Shown: positions 24,526 through 33,357 of the stretch, in pieces
Layout: each line of letters opens with the position of its first letter
How positions within the stretch are numbered: position 1 is the stretch's first letter
Origin: Kandleria vitulina DSM 20405
GTDB lineage: Bacteria; Bacillota_I; Bacilli_A; Erysipelotrichales; Coprobacillaceae
Length of the DNA: 42,090 nt
Reading direction: 5' to 3'
Assembly (NCBI RefSeq): GCF_000702065.1
Contig: NZ_JNKN01000018.1
Location: 1-42,090, forward strand
Notes under the pieces: model-generated
Database searches by the model: none
Seen by the model: only the letters and a program-made list of their open reading frames with translations
What the model was told of the DNA's origin: nothing
Position numbers and translations under genes: made by a program

Positions 24526-25965
24526 ATGGCACTACAGTATGTTGGATTAAGTGAAATTAACGGACCATTAGTCGTATTAGATCACGTAAAGAATGCATCA
24601 TACGATGAAATGGTAGAATTCGTTTTACAGAACGGATCAAAAAGACAGGGGCGTGTTGTTCAGATTGAAGGAGACAAGGCTGTCATCCAGATTTTTGAAG
24701 GAACAAACTCATTATCATTAAAGAATACAAAAACAAGATTGTTAGGTAAACCTATGGAATTATCTCTTTCAAAAGAAATGCTTGGAAGAGTATTCAATGG
24801 GGCAGGTAAGCCAATTGATGGTCTTGGAGATATTTATGCAGAAAAGAGTGCAGATATCAATGGTCAGCCATTGAATCCAGTTTCTCGTACATATCCTCAG
24901 AACTATATCAACACTGGTATTTCATCTATTGACTGCTTAACAACACTTATCAGAGGACAGAAACTGCCAATCTTCTCAGGTTCAGGTCTTCCTCATAACC
25001 AGTTAGCTGTACAGATTGTTAAGAATGCTCAGGTCGCTGAAGAAGGACAAGAATTTGCGGTTGTCTTTGCGGCAATGGGTGTTACAAACGATGTCGCTAA
25101 CTACTTCAGAAGATCATTTGAAGAAGCTGGTGTTATGGACCATGTTGTTATGTTCTTAAACTTATCAAATGATCCAATCATTGAAAGAACATTAGCACCA
25201 CGTTGTGCATTAACAGCAGCTGAATACTTAGCATTTGAACATGATATGCATGTTCTTGTTATCTATACAGATATCACTTCATATTGTGAAGCATTACGTG
25301 AATATTCTTCAAGTAAAGGTGAAATCCCAGGACGTAAAGGTTATCCAGGATACCTTTACTCAGATCTTGCTTCATTATATGAAAGAGCTGGTATTGCTAA
25401 AGGAGCAAAAGGATCTGTTACACAGATTCCAATCTTAACAATGCCTAACAATGATATTACTCATCCAGTACCAGATTTAACTGGATATATCACTGAAGGG
25501 CAGATTACTCTTGATCCAGAATTATCTTCAATGGGAATCTTCCCACCAGTTAATGTATTACCATCATTATCACGATTAATGAAAGATGGTATCGGTGAAG
25601 GATTTACAAGAGCGGATCATCAGGATGTCGCTAACCAGCTATTTGCGGCTTATGCCCATGTACAGGATGTTAAAGCCTTAACATCAGTTATCGGTGAAGA
25701 TGAATTATCTGCAGCCGATAAAAAGTTCATGACATTTGGTCGTCTTTTTGAACAGCATTTCCTTAACCAAGGGGACGAAAACAGATCAATTGAAGAGACA
25801 CTTAACTTAGGATGGATGCTCTTGTCCGTATTGCCAAGAACTTCATTGGATCGTCTCGATAACAAGCTTCTTGATCAGTTCTATGATCACGAAAAAGCTG
25901 TTGAATACTTCGGCTTACAAGAAAGCAATGTCATCAAGGAATTAAAGGACGCTGTCAATGGCTAA
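24526..25965 (+). CDS. ntpB: V/A-type ATPase subunit B
   Basis: The non-catalytic head subunit, 479 residues. It lacks a P-loop, having [15 protein letters not shown] instead, which is typical of B subunits. [41 protein letters not shown] is the conserved core, given here by its ends at about 290-330. LEGTNSL-like beta-barrel segments form the N-terminus. CTAGGAGGAAGTTAT precedes the ATG. Its last eight bases overlap the start of subunit D. Confidence 0.96.
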   Translation: MALQYVGLSEINGPLVVLDHVKNASYDEMVEFVLQNGSKRQGRVVQIEGDKAVIQIFEGTNSLSLKNTKTRLLGKPMELSLSKEMLGRVFNGAGKPIDGLGDIYAEKSADINGQPLNPVSRTYPQNYINTGISSIDCLTTLIRGQKLPIFSGSGLPHNQLAVQIVKNAQVAEEGQEFAVVFAAMGVTNDVANYFRRSFEEAGVMDHVVMFLNLSNDPIIERTLAPRCALTAAEYLAFEHDMHVLVIYTDITSYCEALREYSSSKGEIPGRKGYPGYLYSDLASLYERAGIAKGAKGSVTQIPILTMPNNDITHPVPDLTGYITEGQITLDPELSSMGIFPPVNVLPSLSRLMKDGIGEGFTRADHQDVANQLFAAYAHVQDVKALTSVIGEDELSAADKKFMTFGRLFEQHFLNQGDENRSIEETLNLGWMLLSVLPRTSLDRLDNKLLDQFYDHEKAVEYFGLQESNVIKELKDAVNG

Positions 25966-26581
25966 GCAAGTATTCCCTACTAAGGCAAACCTTATTGCGA
26001 CAAAGAGTTCGCTTGCCTTAGCGAAACTTGGTTATGATCTGCTTGATAAAAAAAGAAACGTACTCATCAAGGAGATGATGACTCTCCTTGATGATGTAAA
26101 AGAAATCCGTGATAAAATCACAGATTCCTATGCGAAAGCATATGAAGCATTAAAAGATGCCAACGTTTCTGTAGGGATTATCAGTGACTTAACTGAAAAT
26201 ATTCCTGTAGACGATGGCCTTCATGTAAAATATCGTTCTGTCATGGGAGTAGAACTTCCTCGTATCGAATACGAAGAAACACCATTGCGTGTCGGATACG
26301 GTTTCGAAACCGCCAACTCCCGTGTTGACTACGCTTATCTCTGCTTCTCAGAAGTCAAGAAATTGACTGTCAAGCTTGCTGAAATAGAGAACTCTGTCTA
26401 TCGATTAGCGAATGCAATCAGACAGACACAAAAGCGTGCTAACGCCTTAAAGAATATCTCAATTCCTCAGTTTGAAAAGACTGTCAAGTTCATCTCCGAT
26501 GCGCTTGAAGAAAAGGAAAGAGAAGAATTTACAAGACAGAAAGTTATTAAAAGTCAAAAAGAAAAGAAAGAAGCTCATTAA
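25958..26581 (+). CDS. ntpD: V/A-type ATPase subunit D (central axle)
   Basis: The 207-residue rotor axle. The N-terminus ([20 protein letters not shown], then [17 protein letters not shown]) matches the family, as does the C-terminal helix with [18 protein letters not shown], which pairs with the first as a long coiled coil. The ATG lies inside the end of subunit B with AAGGAC seven bases upstream. The stop overlaps the stop of lon on the other strand within a terminator loop. It is the last gene of the operon. Confidence 0.95.
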   Translation: MAKQVFPTKANLIATKSSLALAKLGYDLLDKKRNVLIKEMMTLLDDVKEIRDKITDSYAKAYEALKDANVSVGIISDLTENIPVDDGLHVKYRSVMGVELPRIEYEETPLRVGYGFETANSRVDYAYLCFSEVKKLTVKLAEIENSVYRLANAIRQTQKRANALKNISIPQFEKTVKFISDALEEKEREEFTRQKVIKSQKEKKEAH

Positions 26582-26597
26582 CGAGCTTCTTTTTTTA
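26569..26597. terminator. Bidirectional terminator between the ATPase operon and lon
   Basis: AGAAGCTC (26569-26576) pairs perfectly with GAGCTTCT (26583-26590); seven T follow on the + strand and a T-rich tail on the minus strand. The loop holds both stop codons (TAA at 26579-26581 and, on the other strand, 26580-26578). Confidence 0.9.
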
Positions 26598-28851
26598 TGC
26601 CTGTCTTTTCAAGTACTTCATCTACATGAGAAACAGGGATGATTGTTAACTTATCTTTAATTTCATCAGCGACATCATCAAGATCATCTTTATTCTCATT
26701 AGGAATAAACACTGTCTTCACTCCAGCACGCTGAGCTGCCATCAGTTTCTCATTTAATCCACCGATAGGCATGATTGTCTCTCTTAAAGAGACTTCGCCT
26801 GTCATCGCAAATTCAGGGGATACAGGATGACCAGTAATTAAAGAGGCCAACGCAGTTGTTAAAGTAATACCAGCACTTGGTCCATCTTTAGGAGTCGCAC
26901 CAGCAGGTACATGGATGTGGAGATCATGATCTTTGAAGACATCGGAAAGATTTGGGAATTTTGATTTTACGATTGAAAGGGCAATCTGAGCAGATTCTTT
27001 CATGACATCACCTAATTGACCAGTAATGATAATCTTACCGCTACCTTTGGTAAGCGCGGTCTCAATAAATAATATATCACCACCAGCCTGTGTCCAGGCC
27101 AGACCTGTCACAATACCAGGCTGTTTTATTTCATGAACATGTTCATGACTGATAGGGTGCATATCAAGATATTCTCTTAGCTGGTCTTTAGAAATGGTGA
27201 TATCACCATTTCCTTCAACGATGTTGATGGCTGCTTCACGGCATAATGTATCAATACGTTTCTTTAGACCACGTACGCCTGCTTCCATTGTATAGTCGTT
27301 GATAATAGTTGAAAGCGTCTCATCATCGATTGTGAGATGATCGTCAAGACCCATGGTCTTGATTGCTTTTGGTAAAAGGTGACGCTTTGCGATTTGTAGT
27401 TTTTCAATTGGTGTATAGCCATTGAATTGTATAACTTCCATACGGTTAAGAAGAGGTTCAGGAATGGTATCAAGAGAGTTGGCAGTACAGATGAAGAAGA
27501 CATCACTTAAGTCATAAGGAACATTCATATAGTGATCGGTGAATGAGAAGTTCTGTTCTGGATCAAGAACTTCAAGCAATGCTGAGGCAGGATCTCCGTT
27601 GTAGCTTTGAGAGAGCTTATCTACTTCATCAAGTACCATTACTGGGTTCGACGCATGCGACTTGTGAATTGCATCCATGATACGACCAGGCATAGCACCG
27701 ATGTAAGTTCTGCGATGTCCGCGAATATCCGCTTCATCTCTGACACCGCCAAGTGCTACACGAACATATTCACGTCCTAGGGCATGAGCGATAGATTGTC
27801 CGATGCTTGTCTTACCAGTACCAGGTGCTCCTACAAATAATAAGATAGAACCTGATTGTTTTTTGTTAAGACTCATAACCGCAATCTGCTGGAGAATACG
27901 TTTCTTGACTTTCTTTAATCCGTAGTGTTCTTGATCAAGAATCTCTTTTGCGTTTTTAAGATCAATAGAAGAATCTGATTTTTCCCAAGGAAGATCAGTC
28001 AAGAAGTCTACATAATTGAACAGCTGGCCATATTCAGGTGAATTCTGACCTTCCTGTTTCATACGGCTAATTGCTTTAGTCGCTTCTGTTCTTGCTTCTT
28101 CATTCATCTTAGAATCTTGTAGCTTTAATTCAAGCTTTCTTGTCTCACTGACATTTTCAGGATGAAGTTCATCCAATTCTTTTTGAAGAAAATCTATCTG
28201 TTTCTTGATGGCCTGTTCACGATAAACCTTCTGGTTTTCATCTTCCTGCGCATTTTTCGCTTCAGAAGTAACACGATACATTTCCAGGTTTTCATAGATG
28301 ACTTTTTCATAAAGGGCAATTCTTTCTTTTTTAGAGTCAGTCTTTACAAATTCATATTTCATCTCTGGTTCAATATCCATCCAGCCAGCACTAGTCGCAA
28401 TGACTTCTTCAATTGTACGTAAACGTACAATCCAAGAACGGTAGATATTGCCGCCTTCAAAATACTGTAATGAGTTAAGTAAGGCATTCTTGATTGTATT
28501 GACGTGTTCTTTATATTCATCATCAGAAAGATCTTCAATATCAGGACGTTCTGTGGCTTCAATGGAAATGCGATGATCAGTCACAGTCGCATTCTTGATA
28601 TTCATACGGTCCCTTGTCTTGATAGAGACAAAGCCACTCTGTCCTTCATCTAGGACTTCACCTTGTACCCCGATGGATGCAAAGCTTTCATCAGTTAAGG
28701 CATTGTAAGGTGTATCATCTTTCATGAATACGAAGAGAACTTCTGCTCCTAATTTAGGATCAACACCGGTCATGCGCTTGTAATAATCAATGTTGAAGTA
28801 TAATGTTGTAAAAGGTATGACAACCGTATCATACACGGGAATGATTAACAT
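26578..28851 (-). CDS. lon: ATP-dependent protease Lon
   Basis: Cytosolic AAA+ protease of 757 residues that removes misfolded and selected regulatory proteins. The N-terminal substrate-binding domain (1-190) is followed by a coiled coil (about 200-265), the ATPase domain with P-loop GAPGTGKT (341-348) and Walker B VMVLDEVDK (404-412), and the protease domain with catalytic Ser659 in KDGPSAGITL and Lys702 in GGLNEKLMAAQRAG. The ATG at 28851 follows TAAGGAGGAACAGACT; an in-frame start 75 bases upstream lies beyond the CIRCE element and was rejected. The CIRCE 24 bases upstream of the start indicates heat-shock control by HrcA. Confidence 0.97.
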   Translation of the reverse strand: MLIIPVYDTVVIPFTTLYFNIDYYKRMTGVDPKLGAEVLFVFMKDDTPYNALTDESFASIGVQGEVLDEGQSGFVSIKTRDRMNIKNATVTDHRISIEATERPDIEDLSDDEYKEHVNTIKNALLNSLQYFEGGNIYRSWIVRLRTIEEVIATSAGWMDIEPEMKYEFVKTDSKKERIALYEKVIYENLEMYRVTSEAKNAQEDENQKVYREQAIKKQIDFLQKELDELHPENVSETRKLELKLQDSKMNEEARTEATKAISRMKQEGQNSPEYGQLFNYVDFLTDLPWEKSDSSIDLKNAKEILDQEHYGLKKVKKRILQQIAVMSLNKKQSGSILLFVGAPGTGKTSIGQSIAHALGREYVRVALGGVRDEADIRGHRRTYIGAMPGRIMDAIHKSHASNPVMVLDEVDKLSQSYNGDPASALLEVLDPEQNFSFTDHYMNVPYDLSDVFFICTANSLDTIPEPLLNRMEVIQFNGYTPIEKLQIAKRHLLPKAIKTMGLDDHLTIDDETLSTIINDYTMEAGVRGLKKRIDTLCREAAINIVEGNGDITISKDQLREYLDMHPISHEHVHEIKQPGIVTGLAWTQAGGDILFIETALTKGSGKIIITGQLGDVMKESAQIALSIVKSKFPNLSDVFKDHDLHIHVPAGATPKDGPSAGITLTTALASLITGHPVSPEFAMTGEVSLRETIMPIGGLNEKLMAAQRAGVKTVFIPNENKDDLDDVADEIKDKLTIIPVSHVDEVLEKTGIKKEAR

Positions 28852-28874
28852 AGTCTGTTCCTCCTTAGCACTAT

Positions 28875-28901
28875 TTAGCACTCTATATATAGTAGTGCTA
28901 A
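28875..28901 (-). promoter_or_regulatory. CIRCE element (HrcA operator) before lon
   Basis: TTAGCACTC-N9-TAGTGCTAA, one base off the consensus TTAGCACTC-N9-GAGTGCTAA. A further half-site TTAGCACTA lies next to it at 28866-28874. On the minus strand TTCACA-17-TATATA could be a promoter overlapping it. Confidence 0.88.
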
Positions 28902-28940
28902 TCATATGTGAAATAAATAGGTTCATAGGAACCTTGCTAC

Positions 28941-28956
28941 TTTGACAGTTGTCAAA
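28941..28956 (-). promoter_or_regulatory. Palindromic operator, lon-proximal
   Basis: TTTGACA-GT-TGTCAAA, a perfect 7+7 palindrome. Read on the minus strand it contains TTGACAACTGTCAA, identical to the second site at 28982-28995. Confidence 0.7.
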
Positions 28957-28981
28957 GATTAATTAAATGATACATTGAAAA

Positions 28982-29011
28982 TTGACAACTGTCAACTTTG
29001 ATGAGTATAAT
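28982..29011 (+). promoter_or_regulatory. tetR promoter with overlapping operator
   Basis: TTGACA (28982-28987) and TATAAT (29006-29011) with an 18-base spacer. The -35 is the left arm of the palindrome TTGACA-AC-TGTCAA (28982-28995), the same sequence as the site 40 bases upstream. A repressor bound here would block its own promoter. Confidence 0.78.
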
Positions 29012-29035
29012 TTTTTTGATAGGATGGTGTAAAAC

Positions 29036-29566
29036 GTGTATAAAGGCAAAAATAAGACCGCATTGATGTCTCAGAAATGTATTAAGGAAGCCTTCTTCGC
29101 ATTACTTAAAGAAAAGAACTTTCAGGATATTACAATCTCTGATTTATGCAAGAAAGCGGATATATCAAGACAGACATTTTATTCACTCTTTAAGAATAAA
29201 GAGAATATTCTTATTTATGAATTAAAACAAAATTATCCTTTTGCGATGTGTCAATACAATGAAGATGTCACTTTACAAAAGCTATGCACATCATTTAGCA
29301 GTTATCTTAATGAAAACTACTGCTTTATTAAACTGCTTATTGATAATGATTATGGTCAGCTTCTTTATCAGATGTTCTATCAGTCCCTATTGCATTGTCA
29401 TTGCGATATGAGAGATGAAGCAGCTATCAAGGATGAATATTTTGCCTCATTTATGGCAGGCGGCATGTTAAGCATTACGAAAACCTATGTCACAAAAGAA
29501 AAAAGAGAACAGTCCTTTATTGAAAAAATCACTTATGAATTATTTTCAGGAACGTTCTTTAAATAG
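29036..29566 (+). CDS. TetR family transcriptional regulator
   Basis: A 176-residue repressor of the TetR/AcrR type. Residues 10-55 hold the DNA-binding domain: IKEAFFALLKEKNFQDITIS, then DLCKKADISRQTFYSLFKNKENIL, the recognition helix being SRQTFYSLF. The remainder is the helical ligand-binding domain, typical of the DhaS/TetR_C group. The start is GTG at 29036 after AGGATGGTG; no later ATG would keep the full first helix except the one at 29066. Two identical palindromes upstream suggest self-regulation, and the GNAT gene eight bases downstream is a likely operon partner. The ligand is unknown. Confidence 0.88.
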   Translation: MYKGKNKTALMSQKCIKEAFFALLKEKNFQDITISDLCKKADISRQTFYSLFKNKENILIYELKQNYPFAMCQYNEDVTLQKLCTSFSSYLNENYCFIKLLIDNDYGQLLYQMFYQSLLHCHCDMRDEAAIKDEYFASFMAGGMLSITKTYVTKEKREQSFIEKITYELFSGTFFK

Positions 29567-29574
29567 GAGGAAAT

Positions 29575-30033
29575 ATGATTAGAAGAGCAGAAGAAAGAGA
29601 TATTCCTAGATTGCTTGAACTATTAAAGCAGGTCAATCAGGTACACTTTGAATTAAGACCAGATTTATTTAAGAAGGAAACAAAGTATAATGCGAATGAT
29701 CTTGAGAGATTATTAAAAAACGAAGATCATGTGATCTTCGTCTATGATGATGAGGGCGTACAAGGCTACCTCTTCTCAGAAATCAGAGATTATACTAAAA
29801 ATCAATTATTGCAGCCCATCAAGACTCTTTATATTGATGATTTATGTGTTGATGAACAATCCCGCGGAAATCATGTTGGTAAAAAGCTATTAGAACATGC
29901 TAAAGAGTATGCTAAAGAAAACCACTTCCATAACATCACTCTACATGTATGGGAAGGCAATGACTCAGCCTATGAATTCTATAAAAGAAATGGCATGAAA
30001 GAACAGAGTCGTACAATGGAAATGATTTTATAA
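29575..30033 (+). CDS. GNAT family N-acetyltransferase
   Basis: A 152-residue acetyl-CoA-dependent transferase. The family core is complete: IRRAEERDIPRLLELLKQV at the start, LYIDDLCVDEQSRGNHVGKKLLEHA (motif A, with the R/Q-x-x-G-x-G/A acetyl-CoA loop seen as RGNHVGK) and NITLHVWEGNDSAYEFYKRNGM (motif B). AGGAGGAAAT precedes the ATG. It is cotranscribed with tetR. The substrate is not readable; small amines are common in this subgroup. Confidence 0.9.
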   Translation: MIRRAEERDIPRLLELLKQVNQVHFELRPDLFKKETKYNANDLERLLKNEDHVIFVYDDEGVQGYLFSEIRDYTKNQLLQPIKTLYIDDLCVDEQSRGNHVGKKLLEHAKEYAKENHFHNITLHVWEGNDSAYEFYKRNGMKEQSRTMEMIL

Positions 30034-30037
30034 AAAA

Positions 30038-30063
30038 ATGAGCAGTTCCCACTGCTCATTTTC
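30038..30063 (+). terminator. Terminator of the tetR-GNAT operon
   Basis: ATGAGCAGT (30038-30046) pairs with ACTGCTCAT (30051-30059) around TCCC, followed by a short T-run. Confidence 0.8.
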
Positions 30064-30064
30064 C

Positions 30065-30161
30065 GTATAGCTATTATTATTGTGCTATACTGCCTTCTTC
30101 CATCTTGGTGTGTATAAACACACCATCCACCTTTTCTCCTGTCCTCTTTCGAGGACAGGAG
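30065..30161. other. Three consecutive hairpins, possible structured RNA
   Basis: GTATAGC/GCTATAC (30065-30071 and 30084-30090), GGTGTGT/ACACACC (30107-30113 and 30118-30124, loop ATAA) and the perfect 11-bp CTCCTGTCCTC/GAGGACAGGAG (30136-30146 and 30151-30161). On the minus strand the last loop is GAAA closed by C-G, a GNRA tetraloop. Six T follow at 30174-30179. No known RNA family was recognised. Confidence 0.5.
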
Positions 30162-30178
30162 TTAATATAACACTTTTT

Positions 30179-31081
30179 TCAGATTTTGTAAATGTCTTTT
30201 ATAAACCAATTTACAATTTTTTTCTGGGCTTCTTTATTGTATAGAACAACCTCGTAATGTTTGCCTTTTTTTCCAGTTCTTTCTTCTTTTACAAGTCCAA
30301 ATTTATAGCCGGCATCAGTGATGATGATATGTCCAAATGGATCGTTGTAATAACAGTCATACTTTTTGATTCTTCTGGTAATATCAGTCGCCTTGATAAG
30401 CTTATTGGCATTATTTAATTCAGAAAGAGCCTTGGCGATTTCACTGGCAGTCTGGTAGTCTTTGTAGACAAAACGTTCCGCCTGGTTTTTGGAGATAAAG
30501 AACTCTTCTGGAAAATCATTCGCAATATGATAGTAGCGTTCTTTCTGATGATTGGTAAATACGCAAATAAATTCTAGAAAGACATCCATATAGAGCTCTC
30601 TTGTATCTTTTCTTACCCCGATGATACGTATGAATTCTTCTCTTGTAAAGGGAAGAAGAACAATCAGATTGGTGATAGTCTGATCATCAATAAGAGCAGA
30701 AGGTTCCATATTATTGCGTTTAGCGATTTCTTCTCTAATTAAAGATAAGCCCTGGAAGAGTTCTCTTCCTTTTTTATTAAGAAAAGAACGATAAGGTTTC
30801 TTGAATGGTTTCCCTTCATGAAAAGGTGGAGTATGGGTCTTAGTAAATTCATTGATCAATTTAAGAAAAGGTTCACCATAGCGGTTATAGCCTTTTTCTC
30901 CTACACGTTCAACCATTAACATCTCTTCTTTGGTTTTAGGAAGCTTGATGATCATATCCAGTAAGGAGTTGTTAGAAAAGATAAAGTAGACAGGGACAAG
31001 CGCTTCGTCTGCCATCTTGGAACGAAGTGATTTAAGCTGTTTTAGGAGTAGTTCTCCATCAGCGTTTAATTGAAATGTCAT
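30179..31081 (-). CDS. Stand-alone protein with two HRDC domains
   Basis: A 300-residue soluble protein. Residues about 8-75 form an HRDC domain (LLLKQLKSLRSKMADEALVP, then YFIFSNNSLLDMIIKLPKTKEEML and VGEKGYNRYGEPFLKLI). A second HRDC-like unit covers about 105-170 (LIREEIAKRNNMEPSALIDD, then LPFTREEFIRIIGVRKDT). The C-terminal third is basic, with a winged-helix-like stretch and aromatic residues. HRDC domains normally sit at the end of RecQ helicases or RNase D, but no helicase or nuclease motif is present, so it probably binds nucleic acid on its own. The ATG at 31081 follows AAAGGAGGTCCTAGCT; an in-frame start 51 bases upstream was rejected. Confidence 0.82.
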   Translation of the reverse strand: MTFQLNADGELLLKQLKSLRSKMADEALVPVYFIFSNNSLLDMIIKLPKTKEEMLMVERVGEKGYNRYGEPFLKLINEFTKTHTPPFHEGKPFKKPYRSFLNKKGRELFQGLSLIREEIAKRNNMEPSALIDDQTITNLIVLLPFTREEFIRIIGVRKDTRELYMDVFLEFICVFTNHQKERYYHIANDFPEEFFISKNQAERFVYKDYQTASEIAKALSELNNANKLIKATDITRRIKKYDCYYNDPFGHIIITDAGYKFGLVKEERTGKKGKHYEVVLYNKEAQKKIVNWFIKDIYKI

Positions 31082-31176
31082 AGCTAGGACCTCCTTTATT
31101 TCATTGTAGCCTGTTCCAAAAGAAAATAACACATAAGATGGAAAATTTGTTAGAATGGTTTAAAAGGAGTGTTTAT

Positions 31177-31827
31177 ATGATACAAGGCGTTATTTTTGAT
31201 GTAGATGGTACATTGTTTGATTCATTGTCAATGTGGGAAAGAGTAGATCAGCTTTATTTAGATAGAAAGGGAGTAAAAGCGACTCCTGAGATATCAAGAC
31301 AGCTGTTTCATCTTCCTTTAGAAAAAGGGGCATTGTTTATTAAGAATAAATTTCATCTTAAAGAAGATGTGGATACTATCATGAAAGAAATCATGCATAT
31401 TTCAAGGGATATGTATTTAAATGAAGTTCCAGTGAAAAAAGGGGTATTATCAGTATTGAATTATTTTCAAGAAAAGCATATTCCTATGACTGTTGCCACC
31501 AGCAACAATAAGGAATTAGTAAAGGCGGCTTTTCATCGTCATCATATGGGACATTATTTTAAAGAGATTTTAACCAGTGATGAAATTGGAAGAGGTAAAA
31601 ATGAACCTGATATCTACCTTAAGGCATGTCAACAGATGCATGTTTCACCTGAGAATACATTAGTATTTGAAGATGCGCTTCATGCCTTAAAAACAGTCAA
31701 GACGGCAGGCTTTAGAAGTGTAGGATGCTTTGATGCCTACAGTATTCAAGATCAGCCACAGATCAAAAGACTTGCAGACCATTATGTAGTAGAAATGGAT
31801 GAAATTTTAAAAGAGATCAAGGAATGA
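31177..31827 (+). CDS. HAD family phosphatase (beta-phosphoglucomutase-like)
   Basis: A 216-residue HAD hydrolase with a small helical cap. Motif I is GVIFDVDGTLFDS at the N-terminus, motif II TVATSNNKE, the catalytic lysine lies in GRGKNEPDIYLKA, and motif IV is LVFEDALHALKTVKTAG. This is the PGM-like subgroup, which acts on small phosphorylated sugars or glycerol phosphates. AAAAGGAGTGTTTAT precedes the ATG at 31177; an upstream in-frame ATG was rejected. It may be cotranscribed with the hydrolase and aroD that follow. Confidence 0.9.
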   Translation: MIQGVIFDVDGTLFDSLSMWERVDQLYLDRKGVKATPEISRQLFHLPLEKGALFIKNKFHLKEDVDTIMKEIMHISRDMYLNEVPVKKGVLSVLNYFQEKHIPMTVATSNNKELVKAAFHRHHMGHYFKEILTSDEIGRGKNEPDIYLKACQQMHVSPENTLVFEDALHALKTVKTAGFRSVGCFDAYSIQDQPQIKRLADHYVVEMDEILKEIKE

Positions 31828-31881
31828 TAATTCATTTCAAAAATATTTGTTTCATATACAGAAGTGAGGTAAACTATAACT

Positions 31882-32571
31882 ATGGTTATGGGAAAGATTT
31901 ATTATGAACGCATTGGTGAAGGACGACCTGTGATCTGCCTTCATGGCAATCAGGAAAATAGAACTATTTTCTATGAACTTGCCAATGCTTTAAAGGATGA
32001 ATATCAGATGATTCTTATTGATAGTCGTTATCATGGGAAATCTGTGAAAGAAGGTGAGCTCTCGCTTTCACAGATGAGTAAAGATGTGATGTCTGTTGTA
32101 AACTCACTTAATTTAGATGAATATGATGTCATCGGATTTAGTGATGGTGCCAATATAGCCCTGACACTCGCCTTAAAAGATTCACGTCTTAAAAACATGG
32201 TATTGCTTGCACCTAATAGTGATGTAAAAGCGCTTAAGTGGCCTTATCGATTATTGATGAGAATGCAGGTTATTGGCTATCTGCCATTTTGTCTATATCA
32301 TCCTGTCGCAAGAAGAAAACGTAAGTTAACGAAGTGGATGCTTGAAGAACCTCATTTTAGTGAAGAGATGCTACAGAAGATAAAGATACCAACGCTACTT
32401 CTTGGCGGAGAGAGGGATATGATTAAAGAAGAAGATTTCTTAAGAATTTCTTCTCTTCTTCCTTATTGTAAATATGAAGTTATTGCGAATAGTTCACATT
32501 TTATGATGATAGATGCTTTTCCTGTTGTACTAAAAAAAATAAGGGGGTTTCTGTATGCCTGTCATCGATAA
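31882..32571 (+). CDS. Alpha/beta hydrolase
   Basis: A 229-residue cytosolic hydrolase with a full catalytic triad: Ser87 in GFSDGAN, Asp179 in GGERDMI and His206 in SSHFMM. The oxyanion-hole HG is at ICLHGNQENR. This resembles small carboxylesterases or carbon-carbon bond hydrolases; the substrate is unknown. AGTGAGGT lies upstream of the ATG at 31882 (31888 is an alternative). The aroD gene starts inside its last 17 bases, so translation is probably coupled, though a shared pathway is not evident. Confidence 0.88.
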   Translation: MVMGKIYYERIGEGRPVICLHGNQENRTIFYELANALKDEYQMILIDSRYHGKSVKEGELSLSQMSKDVMSVVNSLNLDEYDVIGFSDGANIALTLALKDSRLKNMVLLAPNSDVKALKWPYRLLMRMQVIGYLPFCLYHPVARRKRKLTKWMLEEPHFSEEMLQKIKIPTLLLGGERDMIKEEDFLRISSLLPYCKYEVIANSSHFMMIDAFPVVLKKIRGFLYACHR

Positions 32572-33322
32572 GAAACTAAAGGTAAAGAACATCGTTTTCG
32601 GGGAAGGAATACCTAAGATTTGTATTCCGGTAACTGAAAAGACAGCTAAAGATATTTTGGAGACAGTGAAAGGCTATGAGACACATGATGGCTGGGATGT
32701 CTTGGAAGTACGTTTAGATTATTTTGAATATTATGAAGATATTGATGAAGTTATTTCATTATTAAAAGATATTCGACAAGTGACAAGTCGTCTTGTCCTC
32801 GCTACAATTCGTACGATTGAAGAAGGCGGTAGAGTGGCTGTAGGTCCAGATACTTATCTTGATCATCTTAAAGCAATGTGTGAATCAGGTTGTATTGATC
32901 TTGTCGATATTGAACTTACAAAGGGGAATTCATGTGTAACACAGTGTGTCTATGCGGCACATGCAAATGATGTTGTAGCGATTATCTCAAAACATGATTT
33001 TAATGAGACACCTGATAATTACACTATGAAAAAATATTTAAGAAAGATGGATGATCTAGGAGGAGACATTCTTAAGCTTGCGGTGATGCCACATAATAAA
33101 GCTGATGTCATCAGGGTGCTAGAAGTTACTGATGAAGTCAATAATGATGTTGAACCATTGCTTATTACTATATCAATGGGGTATCTTGGTTCAATTACAA
33201 GAGTAAGCGGTGAATCCTATGGATCGGTAATGACTTTTGCGACAATTGGGAAAGAAAGCGCACCAGGACAGATACCACTAGATCAGATGATTAAGACGCT
33301 TCATACACTTCACAATGATTAA
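32555..33322 (+). CDS. aroD: 3-dehydroquinate dehydratase, type I
   Basis: Converts 3-dehydroquinate to 3-dehydroshikimate in the shikimate pathway through a Schiff base. The 255-residue length is standard. The Schiff-base lysine is K174 in DILKLAVMPHNKAD, the catalytic histidine H147 in SKHDFNETP, and the N-terminal DVLEVRLDYFE matches the EXRXD signature. The C-terminal SMGYLGSITRVSGESYGS loop is also typical. AAGGGGGTTTCTGT precedes the ATG. No other shikimate gene is in the window. A strong terminator follows. Confidence 0.95.
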   Translation: MPVIDKKLKVKNIVFGEGIPKICIPVTEKTAKDILETVKGYETHDGWDVLEVRLDYFEYYEDIDEVISLLKDIRQVTSRLVLATIRTIEEGGRVAVGPDTYLDHLKAMCESGCIDLVDIELTKGNSCVTQCVYAAHANDVVAIISKHDFNETPDNYTMKKYLRKMDDLGGDILKLAVMPHNKADVIRVLEVTDEVNNDVEPLLITISMGYLGSITRVSGESYGSVMTFATIGKESAPGQIPLDQMIKTLHTLHND

Positions 33323-33344
33323 CTCCGAATTTCGGAGTTTTTTT
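33321..33344 (+). terminator. Terminator of aroD
   Basis: AACTCCG (33321-33327) pairs with CGGAGTT (33333-33339), followed by a run of T. Confidence 0.88.
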
Positions 33345-33357
33345 ATAAGAAGAGAAT

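Noticed and set aside
28852-28926. N-terminal extension of lon
   Set aside because: The in-frame start at 28926 lies beyond the CIRCE and the ribosome binding site; family members start at the conserved LIIPVYDTVVIP region.
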